NCBI RefSeq assembly: GCF_012062845.1
Contig: NZ_WWNB01000012.1
Coordinates: 1 to 64,000 of the forward strand
Origin: Halomonas salinarum
GTDB taxonomy: Bacteria; Pseudomonadota; Gammaproteobacteria; Pseudomonadales; Halomonadaceae
Length of the DNA: 64,000 bases
Direction of reading: 5' to 3'
Position numbers and translations under genes: made by a program. This document shows, in pieces, positions 1 through 11,700 of this stretch; position 1 is the stretch's first letter; each line of letters opens with the position of its first letter. Below the pieces are notes generated by a model that saw only the letters and a list, made by a program, of their open reading frames with translations, made no database searches and had not been told where the DNA came from.

Positions 1-82
1 CGGGCGACAGCACCTCGGAGAGGCTGGAGAAATCATCGGGCACCGCCTTGGCAATGGCATCGATGGCGTTGCTGAAATGCAT
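1..82 (-). CDS. IS4-family transposase, N-terminal fragment (cut by window edge)
   Basis: Read leftward from ATG at 82, 27 codons remain open to the window edge, beginning MHFSNAIDAIAKAVPDDF and continuing SSLSEVLSP. The pattern (MH, then A-x-D, then a Ser-Leu then Leu-x-Pro spacing) resembles the N-terminal domain of IS4 transposases such as InsG (MHIGQALDLV, later LDPEL). The GGGAAGG Shine-Dalgarno (SD) sequence just upstream lies inside an inverted repeat at 84-120. The rest of the element is outside the window, so integrity cannot be judged. It could be another short-start protein; the IS4 call is recognition by eye from few residues. Confidence 0.5.
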   Translation of the reverse strand, partial: MHFSNAIDAIAKAVPDDFSSLSEVLSP

Positions 83-83
83 G

Positions 84-120
84 GACCTTCCCGTGTCAGT
101 GTACCTGACAGGGAAAGGTC
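84..120. repeat. Inverted repeat over the transposase ribosome-binding site
   Basis: Arms at 84-99 and 105-120 pair over 6 bp at each end with a mismatched centre and a 5-nt loop. Read on the minus strand, the arm next to the ATG contains GGGAAGG, the likely SD of the fragment at 1-82. Some IS4-family elements (IS10, IS50) use such hairpins to block translation of transposase from read-through transcripts. It could instead be part of the IS terminal repeat. Confidence 0.5.
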
Positions 121-163
121 TCATGATTAGCTTATTGAAGGTAGGCTTAACTGACTGGCATTA

Positions 164-186
164 CGCCAATTCGGCGGGCTTTTTTG
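164..186 (+). terminator. Weak rho-independent terminator
   Basis: CGCC-AATTC-GGCG followed by GG and CTTTTTTG on the plus strand. The stem is only 4 bp but the T-run is clear. It lies between the IS fragment and gmhB, and may be the remnant of a terminator for a plus-strand gene now separated by the IS. Confidence 0.35.
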
Positions 187-210
187 CGTCTCGCCTGCCA
201 TGCGGTGAGA

Positions 211-226
211 GGTTTCACGTGAAACA
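211..226. promoter_or_regulatory. parS: parS centromere site
   Basis: GGTTTCACGTGAAACA matches the widely conserved ParB-binding site TGTTTCACGTGAAACA at 15 of 16 positions, with an intact CACGTG core. It sits upstream of gmhB on the origin-proximal arm; parA and parB are encoded at 37066-38892. Confidence 0.85.
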
Positions 227-264
227 CTTAAAAGTGTGAAGGGCGGATTGATCTACCCGCACGT

Positions 265-280
265 TGTTCCATGTGAAACA
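265..280. promoter_or_regulatory. parS: Degenerate parS-like site
   Basis: TGTTCCATGTGAAACA has good parS arms but a CATGTG core in place of CACGTG. It lies 38 bp from the site at 211-226. Core mutations normally weaken ParB binding, so this may be a decaying or low-affinity site. Confidence 0.45.
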
Positions 281-326
281 CACTCCTACACTAAAATCTT
301 GAGCCTACTCACTGAGACATCTCATC

Positions 327-965
327 ATGCCCATTGCACCGAAACTTGTGATTCTCGACCGTGATGGCGTTATCAATCAGGACTCGGAACACCACATAAA
401 ATCCCTCGATGAGTGGATCCCCTACCCGAGCGCCATTGATGCCATGGCTCGGTTGACGAGAAATGGCTGGACCGTGGCCGTGGCCACTAACCAGTCCGGC
501 ATCGCCCGCGGCTACTTCGATGAATCGGTGGTGAATACAATCCATACACGCCTCACGTCGCTAGTCGAGGCTGCTGGTGGGAAAATCGACAAAATTGTCT
601 ACTGCCCACACGGCCCGGATGACCACTGCCTGTGCCGAAAACCCAAGCCCGGCCTGCTGGAAATGATCCGCGATCATCTCGAGCTTGAAAAGCTTGAGCA
701 TAGTTGGATGGTAGGCGATAGCCTTCGTGATCTTCAGGCAGGAGAAGCGCTGGGATGTGAAAGCGTGCTGGTGCGGACCGGCAAGGGAAGAGACACCGAG
801 GACAAGAATCAAGGCCTGGAAAGCGCCATGATCTTCGATGATCTGGCAGCCTTCGTGGCATGGCTGGTGAACGAAGACGCCGCGATCAGCAGCACAACGC
901 CTCGACCGGAGCGTGATGATGTGGACGTCCACCCAGCTGAGGGGACGTCTTCGCCAGCTTCCTAG
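327..965 (+). CDS. gmhB: D-glycero-beta-D-manno-heptose-1,7-bisphosphate 7-phosphatase
   Basis: HAD-superfamily phosphatase that removes the C7 phosphate during synthesis of ADP-heptose for the lipopolysaccharide inner core. The 212-aa product opens with the nucleophile motif LDRDGVIN (residues 10-17), followed by a TNQSGIARG loop and a zinc-binding stretch CPHGPDDHCLCRKP typical of GmhB, and ends with the HAD motif VGDSLRDLQAG. It carries a C-terminal tail of about 35 residues rich in Pro, Ser and Asp beyond the usual GmhB length. It converges on gyrB across a shared terminator. In Pseudomonas the gene sits beside glyS/glyQ; here an IS fragment lies upstream instead. Confidence 0.9.
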   Translation: MPIAPKLVILDRDGVINQDSEHHIKSLDEWIPYPSAIDAMARLTRNGWTVAVATNQSGIARGYFDESVVNTIHTRLTSLVEAAGGKIDKIVYCPHGPDDHCLCRKPKPGLLEMIRDHLELEKLEHSWMVGDSLRDLQAGEALGCESVLVRTGKGRDTEDKNQGLESAMIFDDLAAFVAWLVNEDAAISSTTPRPERDDVDVHPAEGTSSPAS

Positions 966-1002
966 CCACGCTACACCACAAAAATGAGCACATCATGAAC
1001 GC

Positions 1003-1033
1003 AAAGAGGCCGGCATATTATGCCGGCCTCTTT
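1003..1033. terminator. Bidirectional rho-independent terminator between gmhB and gyrB
   Basis: AAAGAGGCCGGCAT and ATGCCGGCCTCTTT form a 14-bp perfect stem with a 3-nt ATT loop, with T-tails on both strands. It lies between the convergent gmhB and gyrB, so it can stop transcription from both sides. Confidence 0.9.
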
Positions 1034-1055
1034 CGTTTGCTAGCTAGCCATACCA

Positions 1056-1071
1056 TGTTTCACGTGGAACA
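1056..1071. promoter_or_regulatory. parS: parS centromere site
   Basis: TGTTTCACGTGGAACA is the reverse complement of the standard variant TGTTCCACGTGAAACA, with an intact core. It lies between the gmhB/gyrB terminator and the end of gyrB. Confidence 0.88.
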
Positions 1072-1101
1072 TATCAAGGTGGCACTAGGCGTTAAACCAG
1101 A

Positions 1102-3525
<2,424 letters not shown>

Positions 3526-4635
3526 CTACTCCGTCGTGAAGTCTTTCATTCCGTATGCCGCCAGCCGGCCATGTTCCACGTGAAACATTTCCACTGGCGT
3601 TGTCGACTGCCATACCCCGGACAGGACCTCGGGGTCGACAGTAGTAATAAATACTTGGCACTCCATGCGCTCCAGCCAGCGGCAGAACACTTGGCGATGT
3701 GCGGCATCGAGTTCGGCTGGCAGATCATCGATCAAGTAGATGCAGGTCCGCCCTGTTGCCTTTTCCAGGAGCCGACCCTGTGCCAGTTTCAGCGCACTCA
3801 CCACCAACTTCTGCTGGCCTCGCGATAGCACCTCGGCCGCAGGCCGACGCTGAATACGAAGTTTCAAATCCGCTCGTTGCGGACCCTGCTGGGTAAAACC
3901 CATCTGGCTGTCGCTTTCACGTCCCTGCTGAAGCACTTCAGCCAGTGTGCGTTGGCGATCCCAGCCGCGAGAGTAGCGAAGACTCAATCCCGGCAGTGAT
4001 AGCAACTCGGCTAGGGTATCTTCAAAGACCGGGAGGAAAGCATCCATGTATGCATGTCGTAACGCATCAATTCGCTCACTCCACTGCGCCAACTCATGGT
4101 CCCAGACATCCAGTGAACGACCGTCAATTCTATCACGCCTGAGCAACGCATTCCGATGTTTCAGCGCCCGCCGCACACGGCGCCAAGCGTCGAGGAAGTC
4201 ATGTTCCACGTGAAACACACCCCAGTCGAGAAACTCACGACGTGAGGAAGGGGAACCTTCCAGCAAGCGGAAAGCATCGGGATTAATGAGTTGCAGCGGA
4301 AGGGCTTCGACCAGCTGAGCGACTCGCGCCACCCTTTCACCGGCCATTTTCATCTCAAGCTCGGACTGATCACGGCGACGGCGTATCCCTAACGGTAGCG
4401 GCGGATCGCCCGCCAGGCGACCATGCAGCATCATCGCCTGATCGTCATGGTCGATGGCATGCTTGAGTTGCTGGGTCCGGAAGGAGCGTCCCATACCGAG
4501 GATGTGGATACCCTCGAGGATACTGGTCTTGCCGCTACCATTGGCCCCGATAATGATGTTGATCCCTGGCCGGGGTGCCATTTCCAGATTGACCAGGTTG
4601 CGAAGGCCCCTAAAGGCGAGACGGTCGAGGGTCAT
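3526..4635 (-). CDS. recF: DNA replication and repair protein RecF
   Basis: SMC-like ATPase that, with RecO and RecR, loads RecA at ssDNA gaps. The 369-aa product starts MTLDRLAFRGLRN and shows Walker A GANGSGKTS near residue 32, an ABC-type signature region (VLSRGQQKLVVSALKLAQ) and Walker B/D-loop LIDDLPAELD. Start: the ATG at 4635 with GGAAAG just upstream. Two perfect parS sites lie inside this coding sequence (3572-3587 and 4202-4217), each encoding the peptide MFHVEH. The gene is preceded by a 12-bp hairpin in the dnaN-recF gap. Confidence 0.97.
   Translation of the reverse strand: MTLDRLAFRGLRNLVNLEMAPRPGINIIIGANGSGKTSILEGIHILGMGRSFRTQQLKHAIDHDDQAMMLHGRLAGDPPLPLGIRRRRDQSELEMKMAGERVARVAQLVEALPLQLINPDAFRLLEGSPSSRREFLDWGVFHVEHDFLDAWRRVRRALKHRNALLRRDRIDGRSLDVWDHELAQWSERIDALRHAYMDAFLPVFEDTLAELLSLPGLSLRYSRGWDRQRTLAEVLQQGRESDSQMGFTQQGPQRADLKLRIQRRPAAEVLSRGQQKLVVSALKLAQGRLLEKATGRTCIYLIDDLPAELDAAHRQVFCRWLERMECQVFITTVDPEVLSGVWQSTTPVEMFHVEHGRLAAYGMKDFTTE
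3572..3587. promoter_or_regulatory. parS: parS site inside recF
   Basis: TGTTCCACGTGAAACA is a perfect match to a standard parS variant. It lies within the 3' part of the recF reading frame, so it constrains the codons for the MFHVEH peptide. Confidence 0.92.
4202..4217. promoter_or_regulatory. parS: Second parS site inside recF
   Basis: TGTTCCACGTGAAACA, the same 16-mer as at 3572-3587 and in the same orientation, again within recF and again encoding FHVEH. Two identical sites 630 bp apart in one gene argue for selection on ParB binding. Confidence 0.92.
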
Positions 4636-4648
4636 GACATGCTTTCCG

Positions 4649-4678
4649 GGTTAATGCCCGATGTGACGGGCATTAACC
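4649..4678 (-). repeat. Hairpin between dnaN and recF
   Basis: GGTTAATGCCCG and CGGGCATTAACC form a perfect 12-bp stem with a 6-nt loop in the 64-bp dnaN-recF gap. No T-run follows on the minus strand, so it is not a standard terminator. It could attenuate or process the transcript, lowering RecF relative to DnaN. Confidence 0.7.
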
Positions 4679-4699
4679 GTGGCGCAGAACAAGAAGAAA

Positions 4700-5803
4700 T
4701 CAGAGGCGCATCGGCATGACCACGTACATGGCATCGCCGCCACCCGGCTCTTCCATGAGGGCACTGCTATTGGGGTCAGCCAAGGTCATCTGGATGCGAT
4801 CTTCGTCGATAACTCCAAGCACATCAATAAGATAGCCGACGTTAAAGCCGATCTCCAGGGCCGGGCCGCTATACTCGATAGCGACGTTTTCTTCGGCCTC
4901 TTCCTGCTCGGGATTATTGGCCATGACGCGCAGATTGCCTTCTTCGAGGTGCAGCCGAACACCACGATATTTCTCGTTGGAGAGAATTGAGGTGCGCGAC
5001 AGGACCTGACGCAGCTCGGCACGGTCTGCAATGAACACCTTGTCGCCGTTGCGCGGGACCACACGCTCGTAGTCCGGGAACTTGCCGTCAACCAACTTGG
5101 AGGTGAAGGTAAACTCACCGGTGTGAGCGCGCACGTGGGTTGAGCCAAGCGTCAGACTGACCGGCTCGTCACTGTCATCGAGCAGGCGCGACATCTCGAG
5201 CACGCCCTTGCGCGGCACAATCAGTTTCTGTGCCGGCTCGACCTCGATATCCGCCGAGCGCGAGCAGACGGCGAGACGGTGGCCGTCAGTCGAGACAGTG
5301 CGCACCAGGTTGGAACGCAGCTCCAGCAGCATGCCATTCAGATAATAACGTACGTCCTGTTGCGCCATGGCAAAGGACGTCGAGTCAATAAGATGCTTGA
5401 GGGTGCCTCGCGGCAGGCTAAGTTCAGCACTGCCCTGGCCGTCCTCGATATTGGGGAACTCCGCCACCGGCAATGTCGACAGCGTGAAACGCGAACGACC
5501 GCTTCGCAGCACGGCGCGCCCGTCTTCCAGAACGAACTGGATCTCTGACTGCTCGGGTAGCGACTTGCAGATATCCATCAACTTACGCGCCGGTACCGTG
5601 GCCGAACCAGGCTCATCGACCTGAGTCGGCGCCGTCCGTCCAATCAGCTCGACTTCGAGGTCGGTACCCGTCAAAGCCACCTGGTTATCCTGGACCTGGA
5701 TCAGCACATTGGAGAGTACTGGCAAGGTCTGGCGACGCTCGACCACACCGGCGACCAATGCCAGAGGCCGCAGCAGGGCTTCCCGGGAGATGGAAAATTT
5801 CAT
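4700..5803 (-). CDS. dnaN: DNA polymerase III sliding clamp (beta subunit)
   Basis: Ring-shaped processivity clamp for DNA polymerase III; also binds Hda to regulate DnaA. The 367-aa product has the canonical length and starts MKFSISREALLRPLALVAGVVERRQTLP, a typical DnaN N-terminus. It ends YVVMPMRL, the family's conserved C-terminus around the hydrophobic client-binding cleft. It lies between dnaA and recF in the standard order, and the gap to recF contains a strong hairpin. Confidence 0.98.
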   Translation of the reverse strand: MKFSISREALLRPLALVAGVVERRQTLPVLSNVLIQVQDNQVALTGTDLEVELIGRTAPTQVDEPGSATVPARKLMDICKSLPEQSEIQFVLEDGRAVLRSGRSRFTLSTLPVAEFPNIEDGQGSAELSLPRGTLKHLIDSTSFAMAQQDVRYYLNGMLLELRSNLVRTVSTDGHRLAVCSRSADIEVEPAQKLIVPRKGVLEMSRLLDDSDEPVSLTLGSTHVRAHTGEFTFTSKLVDGKFPDYERVVPRNGDKVFIADRAELRQVLSRTSILSNEKYRGVRLHLEEGNLRVMANNPEQEEAEENVAIEYSGPALEIGFNVGYLIDVLGVIDEDRIQMTLADPNSSALMEEPGGGDAMYVVMPMRL

Positions 5804-5864
5804 GTGTGCTCCACTCTTGTCCTGAATTCGATGACGTGATGCAAGGCTAACCGGTCGGCGGCCA

Positions 5865-7334
5865 TCAGCTGGTCAGCAGACGCAACAGGTTCTTGTAATC
5901 TTCGCGGATATCCGCGTTCTCTTCCTGCAACGCCTGCACCTTGCGGCAAGCATGCAGCACCGTCGTATGATCACGCCCGCCAAAGGCATCACCAATTTCC
6001 GGCAGGCTGTGATTGGTGAGCTCCTTGGCCAGTGCCATCGCCACCTGACGGGGACGCGCCACCGACCGCGAGCGCCGCTTGGAGAGCAGATCAGACAGTT
6101 TGATCTTGTAGTACTCGGCCACGGTGCGCTGAATGTTATCCACCCCCACCTGCTTGTCCTGCAGGGCCAACAGATCCTTCAAGGACTCACGGATGAAATC
6201 CTGAGTGATCGTCTTGCCCATGAAGTGGGAGTCAGCGATGACCTTCTTGAGCGCCCCTTCGAGCTCGCGAACATTGGAGCGAATCTTCTGGGCAATGAAG
6301 AAGGCCGCATCATGAGGCAGGTCGACCTTCGCCTGGTCAGCCTTCTTCATCAGGATCGCGACCCGCGTCTCAAGCTCCGGCGGTTCGATGGCAACCGTCA
6401 ATCCCCAGCCAAAACGTGACTTCAGTCGTTCCTCTACCCCACTGATTTCCTTGGGATAACGATCCGACGTCAGGATCATCTGCTGACCGCCTTCGAGCAG
6501 CGCATTGAAGGTATGGAAGAACTCTTCCTGAGAGCGCTCCTTACCCGCGAAGAACTGAATATCATCGATCAGCAGGGCATCCACGCTGCGATAGAAGCGC
6601 TTGAAATCATTGATGGCATTAAGCTGCAGTGCCTTGACCATGTCGGCCACGAAGCGCTCGGAGTGCAGATAAACCACCTTGGCATTCTCACTCCGCCCGG
6701 CCAGCTGGTTGCCCACCGCGTGCATCAAGTGAGTCTTACCCAGACCTACGCCGCCATACAGGAACAGTGGGTTATAGGCGCCACCCGGATTTTCCGATAC
6801 CTGGCGAGAAGCGGCTCTGGCCAGCTGGTTGGATTTGCCCTCGACAAAGGTCTCGAAGGTGAAGTTGGGATTCAAGCCAGTCTGGTGCTTGAGGCCGCCC
6901 TCGACCTGCACCTGACGCGAATTGCCGGCAGGCCGCTTCGGCCCCTCGTCTCGCATGCGGTCGATCTCACGCTCATCGGCGAAATCGCCCCGCGGCGGTG
7001 TATGCACCGCAGGCGAGGCCGGCTCCTGACGCGAGCCAGCGGAGACCGGCGTACCCAGGTCGCGCGGCTGGGGGGCCGGCGCCGCCCGTCGGCTACCGAC
7101 CGTCAGCGACACCTTGGGTGGCTTCGCCGGTGACAACTCACGCATGAGTTCATTAATACGCTTGGCGTATTTGTCACTGACCCAGTCACGCACGAAGCGA
7201 TTGGGTGCCAACAGGCAAAGCTCGTTGGACTCTCCATCTTCCGCCTGCAAGGGACGGATCCAGGTATTGAACTGCTGGGAGCTCAGTTCGTCCTGCAGGT
7301 AATCCAGACATTGTTGCCAAAGAGCGACAGACAC
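5865..7334 (-). CDS. dnaA: Chromosomal replication initiator protein DnaA
   Basis: AAA+ ATPase that binds DnaA boxes, melts the origin and loads DnaB. The 489-aa product has domain I ([20 protein letters not shown]), a variable linker rich in Pro, Arg and Ala (about 85-150), and domain III with Walker [10 protein letters not shown] and Walker [14 protein letters not shown]. Domain IV carries the DNA-recognition helix [15 protein letters not shown] near the C-terminus. It is divergent from rpmH across the box-rich region 7335-7891. DnaA boxes in its own upstream region suggest autoregulation, as in other proteobacteria. Confidence 0.98.
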   Translation of the reverse strand: MSVALWQQCLDYLQDELSSQQFNTWIRPLQAEDGESNELCLLAPNRFVRDWVSDKYAKRINELMRELSPAKPPKVSLTVGSRRAAPAPQPRDLGTPVSAGSRQEPASPAVHTPPRGDFADEREIDRMRDEGPKRPAGNSRQVQVEGGLKHQTGLNPNFTFETFVEGKSNQLARAASRQVSENPGGAYNPLFLYGGVGLGKTHLMHAVGNQLAGRSENAKVVYLHSERFVADMVKALQLNAINDFKRFYRSVDALLIDDIQFFAGKERSQEEFFHTFNALLEGGQQMILTSDRYPKEISGVEERLKSRFGWGLTVAIEPPELETRVAILMKKADQAKVDLPHDAAFFIAQKIRSNVRELEGALKKVIADSHFMGKTITQDFIRESLKDLLALQDKQVGVDNIQRTVAEYYKIKLSDLLSKRRSRSVARPRQVAMALAKELTNHSLPEIGDAFGGRDHTTVLHACRKVQALQEENADIREDYKNLLRLLTS

Positions 7335-7765
7335 GCGACCTCACCAACCGGTTGACGAAAGACACGCATTGTAGCGTCCGAGGCCTAGGTTATCCACATG
7401 ACGCAGCATCGATTTCGCCCTGTGGACAACCTTGCGGTTGTCCCCTTGAGAAACGCTGTGCAAAACGGGGAGTTCCATGGTGCTGTGGACAGGTGCCACT
7501 TCTGTCAGCAGCTTATCCCCCGAATGCACGCATGAGGTTGACCGCTTTCCCACAAGCTTGTCGTCACGATAAAGAGTTGTAATAGATAGCTTATAATGAC
7601 TTATCCACAAATATTGTCCCCACCATTAATAACAGCATTAGTAAGAAGATCTAATAATAGTTATTAAAGGGGGCTGCGGTTGATGACCAAGGGAGGACTG
7701 GCACACCATGCTTGGCCTCACCTTCGACGGCGACACGAAAAAACCGCTCGAGATCGCCGGAAAAA
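7335..7765. other. oriC: Origin candidate 1 (dnaA-rpmH intergenic region)
   Basis: Holds perfect DnaA boxes TTATCCACA at 7390-7398 and 7601-7609 (plus). One-mismatch boxes lie at 7421-7429 (TGTGGACAA, minus) and 7484-7492 (TGTGGACAG, minus), with weak boxes near 7513 and 7615. A strongly AT-rich stretch at about 7570-7675 (runs such as TAATAATAGTTATTAAAGG) follows the last boxes and could serve as the unwinding element. In Pseudomonas this interval is the known origin. A second candidate lies at 33954-34445. Confidence 0.7.
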
Positions 7766-7794
7766 TTGCACCCCGGCGGCGAATTCACTAGAAT
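7766..7794 (+). promoter_or_regulatory. Sigma70-type promoter for rpmH
   Basis: TTGCAC at 7766-7771 and TAGAAT at 7789-7794, separated by 17 bp, about 100 bp upstream of the rpmH ATG. It probably drives rpmH-rnpA. Confidence 0.6.
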
Positions 7795-7891
7795 TCCCGG
7801 TCTTGAGCCGAATCTACCCGGGTTCCCCGTCGGAGCCAGGGCTTCGCCAATTTGACGTCATGTCCAATTAACCACGTGGGAATCAATAGTT

Positions 7892-8026
7892 ATGAAACGC
7901 ACTTTTCAGCCGAGCGTTCTCAAGCGCAAGCGTAACCATGGCTTTCGTGCACGCATGGCCACCAAGAATGGCCGCGCCGTCATCGCACGCCGCCGTGCCA
8001 AGGGTCGCAAGCGTCTGAGCGCGTGA
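7892..8026 (+). CDS. rpmH: 50S ribosomal protein L34
   Basis: 44-residue large-subunit ribosomal protein beginning [20 protein letters not shown] and ending GRKRLSA. This matches L34 in length, in the conserved MKRT(F/Y)QPS start and in Arg/Lys content. It is the first gene of the rightward rpmH-rnpA-yidC-mnmE series and lies directly beside origin candidate 1. The rnpA reading frame begins 8 bp downstream. Confidence 0.98.
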   Translation: MKRTFQPSVLKRKRNHGFRARMATKNGRAVIARRRAKGRKRLSA

Positions 8027-8033
8027 TCTCAGA

Positions 8034-8417
8034 TTGCACTTGCCCCATCAGGATTTTCCCCGGTCGCTGCGCCTGCTGAACGCCGGGGATTATCGACATG
8101 TCTTCGACCATGCATCACTCAAGGTTCACGGTAAGGGAATGCTGGCTCTCGCCTGCACCAATCCGCTGGGCCACCCAAGAGTTGGCATGGTGTTCAGCAA
8201 GAAGACCGTGCGTCGAGCCGTCGACCGCAACCGTCTTAAGCGCCTCGTGCGTGAATCCATTCGTCACCAGCAGCATCGCCTACCTGCCGTGGATATCATT
8301 GTCCTGGCTCGGCGTGGCGTTCATGAGCTGGATAATGACACTCTGCATCGCCAGCTCCATGGCATGTGGCGGCGTCTGGAAAAAGACGTTCGCAAGCAGT
8401 CGACCTCGTCGTCCTGA
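8034..8417 (+). CDS. rnpA: Ribonuclease P protein component
   Basis: Protein subunit of RNase P, which together with the rnpB RNA matures tRNA 5' ends. The 127-aa product contains FPRSLRLLNAGDYRHVF at the start and the family signature KKTVRRAVDRNRLKRLVRES (about 62-81). A TTG start at 8034 gives the expected length; a second TTG two codons on is also possible. No ATG is available before the conserved region. The gene is followed at once by a terminator rather than by yidD, its usual downstream neighbour. Confidence 0.95.
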   Translation: MHLPHQDFPRSLRLLNAGDYRHVFDHASLKVHGKGMLALACTNPLGHPRVGMVFSKKTVRRAVDRNRLKRLVRESIRHQQHRLPAVDIIVLARRGVHELDNDTLHRQLHGMWRRLEKDVRKQSTSSS

Positions 8418-8439
8418 TCGGGCGCACCGGCGATCCTCA

Positions 8440-8462
8440 AAGCCTGCCCCCGGCAGGCTTTT
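8440..8462 (+). terminator. Terminator after rnpA
   Basis: AAGCCTGCC-CCC-GGCAGGCTT followed by TT: a 9-bp stem with a 3-nt loop ending in a short T-run, between rnpA and yidC. It suggests that yidC is partly uncoupled from rpmH-rnpA. Confidence 0.8.
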
Positions 8463-8528
8463 GTGTGTATTCACGGGGCAACAATCGCTGCACTGCAGAA
8501 TGTTCATTTTCCATCGGGCAGGACCCTC

Positions 8529-10226
8529 ATGGACGTAAAACGACTCCTATTGCTGATCCCCCTCGCCGTCCTGGCCTATCTGCTGGTCGTACAGTGGAAC
8601 CAAGACTATGGTCAGGTCACCACCGAAACCCAGGCGCCTTCGGTCGCCAACAGTGGTCAGCCCACCGAGCAGGCTCCCCGTGATGAAACGTCGGGCCTTT
8701 CGGCACCGACCACATCCAGCCAGAATGCGGCATCGGATCTCGGTGGTGACATGGGCACCCCAGCCGCGCAAAGCAACAGCCGCGCCCTGGTCGCTGTCAC
8801 CACTGACGTGCTTGACGTACGCATCGACCCGCAAGGCGGTGATATCGTCTATGCGGCCCTGCTCGATCACAAGCTGACCAACAACTCTGACCAGCCCTTC
8901 GTACTGCTTTCCGATAATGGAAATCGCAGCTTCGTCGCCAAGTCGGGCCTGCAGCTCGAAGGTCACGAAGGCAGGATTGCCTTCACGCCAAGCCAGACCG
9001 AGTATCAATTGAGCGAAGGCGAAGACAGCATTGCTGTCGAGCTGGATGCTGTGGTCAATGGCGTGGACGTTACGAAACGACTGACCTTCGAGCGCGATAC
9101 TTACGCTGTCAAGGTCAACTACTTCCTCAACAATGATCGTGGCGAGCCGGTCAGCGCTCGCTTCATTGGTCAGTTAGCCCGTGACAACAGCGCCGACCCG
9201 AGCACCGGCTCCGGGCTCGGTATGCAGTCCTACATGGGAGCGGCCTATTCCTCGCCGGAGAATCACTACCAGAAGGTGGACTTCGAGGAGATTCAGGAAG
9301 GCAGCTTCAACAACCGTGATGTCGAGGGCGGCTGGGTTGCCATGATCCAGCACTACTTCACCACGGCCTGGGCCCCCGAGCAGAACCAGCAGAACCTCTA
9401 CTACGCTGCCACCGACTCTCGTGGACGCAACGTCGCCGCCTTCGCGAGCCCACTGCAGACGCTGGCACCGGGCGGTGAAGCCGCCCTCGGCGCGACTGTC
9501 TACATGGGCCCCAAGGTGCAGGAGCGGCTTGAGGCTGTGGCCCCGCACCTCGAGCTGACGGTGGACTTCGGCTGGCTGTGGTTCCTGGCCAATCCACTGT
9601 TCTGGTTGCTCGACCACATCCATGACCTGCTCGGTAACTGGGGCTGGTCGATCGTGGTGCTGACCATCGTGGTCAAGCTGGTGCTGTTCCCGCTGTCTGC
9701 CAAGGCCTACAAGTCGATGGCACGCATGCGCAAGCTGGGTCCAGAGATGCAGCGTCTCAAGGAACAGTTCGGCGATGATCGCCAGAAGATGTCCCAGGAG
9801 ATGATGAAGTTCTACCAGAAGGAGAAGATCAATCCTCTGGGAGGCTGCCTGCCGATCCTGATCCAGATGCCGGTCTTCATCGCGCTTTACTGGATGCTGA
9901 TGGAGTCTGTCGAGCTTCGCCATGCGCCCTTCATGCTCTGGATACAGGATCTGTCGGTGAAGGATCCTTACTTCATCCTGCCAATCCTGATGGGCGCCTC
10001 CATGTTCGTGCAGCAGCTGCTCAACCCGACGCCGCCGGATCCGACACAGGCCAAGATCATGAAGATGCTGCCGGTAATCTTCACCTTCTTCTTCCTGTGG
10101 TTCCCTGCCGGCCTGGTGATCTACTGGGTGGTCAACAACACCATCTCGATCCTGCAGCAGTGGTTCATCACGCGGAACATCGAGAACGACCCAAGCGTTG
10201 GCAAAGGCATGAAGACCAAGAGCTGA
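8529..10226 (+). CDS. yidC: Membrane protein insertase YidC
   Basis: Inner-membrane insertase that works alone or with SecYEG. The 565-aa protein begins [25 protein letters not shown] (first membrane segment). A large periplasmic domain follows to about residue 340, and the conserved five-segment core begins with [22 protein letters not shown]-type helices and contains [14 protein letters not shown] and [20 protein letters not shown]. Upstream in-frame codons exist, but homology places the start at 8529. A strong terminator follows at 10245-10280. Confidence 0.97.
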   Translation: MDVKRLLLLIPLAVLAYLLVVQWNQDYGQVTTETQAPSVANSGQPTEQAPRDETSGLSAPTTSSQNAASDLGGDMGTPAAQSNSRALVAVTTDVLDVRIDPQGGDIVYAALLDHKLTNNSDQPFVLLSDNGNRSFVAKSGLQLEGHEGRIAFTPSQTEYQLSEGEDSIAVELDAVVNGVDVTKRLTFERDTYAVKVNYFLNNDRGEPVSARFIGQLARDNSADPSTGSGLGMQSYMGAAYSSPENHYQKVDFEEIQEGSFNNRDVEGGWVAMIQHYFTTAWAPEQNQQNLYYAATDSRGRNVAAFASPLQTLAPGGEAALGATVYMGPKVQERLEAVAPHLELTVDFGWLWFLANPLFWLLDHIHDLLGNWGWSIVVLTIVVKLVLFPLSAKAYKSMARMRKLGPEMQRLKEQFGDDRQKMSQEMMKFYQKEKINPLGGCLPILIQMPVFIALYWMLMESVELRHAPFMLWIQDLSVKDPYFILPILMGASMFVQQLLNPTPPDPTQAKIMKMLPVIFTFFFLWFPAGLVIYWVVNNTISILQQWFITRNIENDPSVGKGMKTKS

Positions 10227-10244
10227 TCCTGGTCATCGCCACGC

Positions 10245-10280
10245 TCCCAGACCCCCGCCTCGGCGGGGGTCTGGCGTTTC
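10245..10280 (+). terminator. Terminator after yidC
   Basis: CCAGACCCCCGCC and GGCGGGGGTCTGG form a 13-bp stem with a very tight loop, followed by CGTTTC. It lies between yidC and mnmE. Confidence 0.8.
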
Positions 10281-10326
10281 TGCCCCTGTCACGGGACAAT
10301 TTCCCGATTCTTTTACCGGAGTCACC

Positions 10327-11700
10327 ATGGCCAGCCCTCGTCTCTATACCCAAGACACCATCGTCGCTCTCGCCACTCCGCCGGGGCGTGGGGGTGTGGG
10401 CATTGTTCGCGTCTCTGGTCCGCTGTGTGCCTCGATAGCCCAATACATGCTCAATACCCTGCCCCATCCGCGCCAGGCGCACTACGGGCCGTTCAGAGGC
10501 CAAGATGGGGTGATAGACGAAGGGGTGGCGCTGTATTTCAAAGACCCACATTCTTTTACCGGCGAGGATGTGCTGGAACTGCAGGGTCATGGGGGGCCGG
10601 TGATCATGGACCTGCTTCTGGAGTGCTGCGTCCAGCAAGGCGCTCGATTAGCCCGTCCCGGCGAATTCTCGGAGCGCGCCTTCCTGAACGATAAACTGGA
10701 CCTGGCGCAGGCCGAGGCCATCGCTGACCTGATCGATGCCAGCTCACGCAGCGCCGCCGAGAACGCTCTGCGCTCGCTGCAGGGCGAATTCTCGACCCGC
10801 GTCGATGCGCTCGTTCAACGGCTGATTGAGCTGCGAATATACGTTGAGGCCGCTATCGACTTCCCTGAAGAGGAAATCGATTTCCTGGCCGATGGCAAGG
10901 TCGCGGCGATGCTTACCTCTGTCAAGGAAGAGCTTGCCAGAGTGAGGGCCAGTGCCGGCCAGGGTGCGCTGATGCGCGAGGGCATGAGCGTGGTGATCGC
11001 CGGTCGACCCAACGCCGGCAAGTCGAGCCTGCTAAACGCCCTGACCGAGCAGGACACGGCAATCGTCACCGATATCGAGGGCACGACCCGAGACGTGCTG
11101 CGCGAGCATATCCATCTGGATGGTATGCCGCTGCACGTGATTGATACCGCGGGTCTTCGCGACACGCCGGATGCCGTTGAGCAGATTGGTGTTGCCCGTG
11201 CCTGGGCGGAGATCGAGAAGGCCGACCGGGTGCTGTTGATGGTCGATGCGGGCGCGAGCGACGCCACTGACCCGATGGCTATCTGGCCGGAATTCGTCGC
11301 CCGTCTCGCCGACCCCTCTCGACTGACGCTGGTGCGCAACAAGGTTGATACCAGCCAGGAAACACCCGGGATCGACTTATCCACAGCCACGCCGGTAGTA
11401 CGCCTCTCGGCCAAGACCGGAGAGGGTGTGGATAACCTGAAAGAGCACTTGAAGACGATAATGGGGTTTTCTGCCACCACTGAAGGCCGCTTTTCAGCCC
11501 GTCGCCGCCATCTGGATGCTCTGGATCGCGCGACCTCGGCGCTTGAGAATGGCGAGGCTCAGCTGGCGGGCTTCGGGGCAGGAGAACTATTGGCCGAAGA
11601 CCTTCGTGACGCTCAGCAGTCATTGGGCGAGATTACCGGCGAATTCACTGCCGACGACTTGCTTGGCGAAATTTTTGGCAGTTTCTGCATCGGTAAATAA
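10327..11700 (+). CDS. mnmE: tRNA modification GTPase MnmE
   Basis: With MnmG it makes the cmnm5U modification at the wobble uridine of certain tRNAs. The 457-aa product has the formyl-THF-binding N-terminal domain ([22 protein letters not shown]), then the G domain: G1 [10 protein letters not shown]3 DTAGLRDT and G4 (N/T)KxD as NKVD. It ends FCIGK, the conserved C-terminal Cys motif. MnmG, its partner and usual neighbour, lies 22.7 kb away at 34446. A perfect DnaA box occurs by chance near 11380. Confidence 0.98.
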   Translation: MASPRLYTQDTIVALATPPGRGGVGIVRVSGPLCASIAQYMLNTLPHPRQAHYGPFRGQDGVIDEGVALYFKDPHSFTGEDVLELQGHGGPVIMDLLLECCVQQGARLARPGEFSERAFLNDKLDLAQAEAIADLIDASSRSAAENALRSLQGEFSTRVDALVQRLIELRIYVEAAIDFPEEEIDFLADGKVAAMLTSVKEELARVRASAGQGALMREGMSVVIAGRPNAGKSSLLNALTEQDTAIVTDIEGTTRDVLREHIHLDGMPLHVIDTAGLRDTPDAVEQIGVARAWAEIEKADRVLLMVDAGASDATDPMAIWPEFVARLADPSRLTLVRNKVDTSQETPGIDLSTATPVVRLSAKTGEGVDNLKEHLKTIMGFSATTEGRFSARRRHLDALDRATSALENGEAQLAGFGAGELLAEDLRDAQQSLGEITGEFTADDLLGEIFGSFCIGK

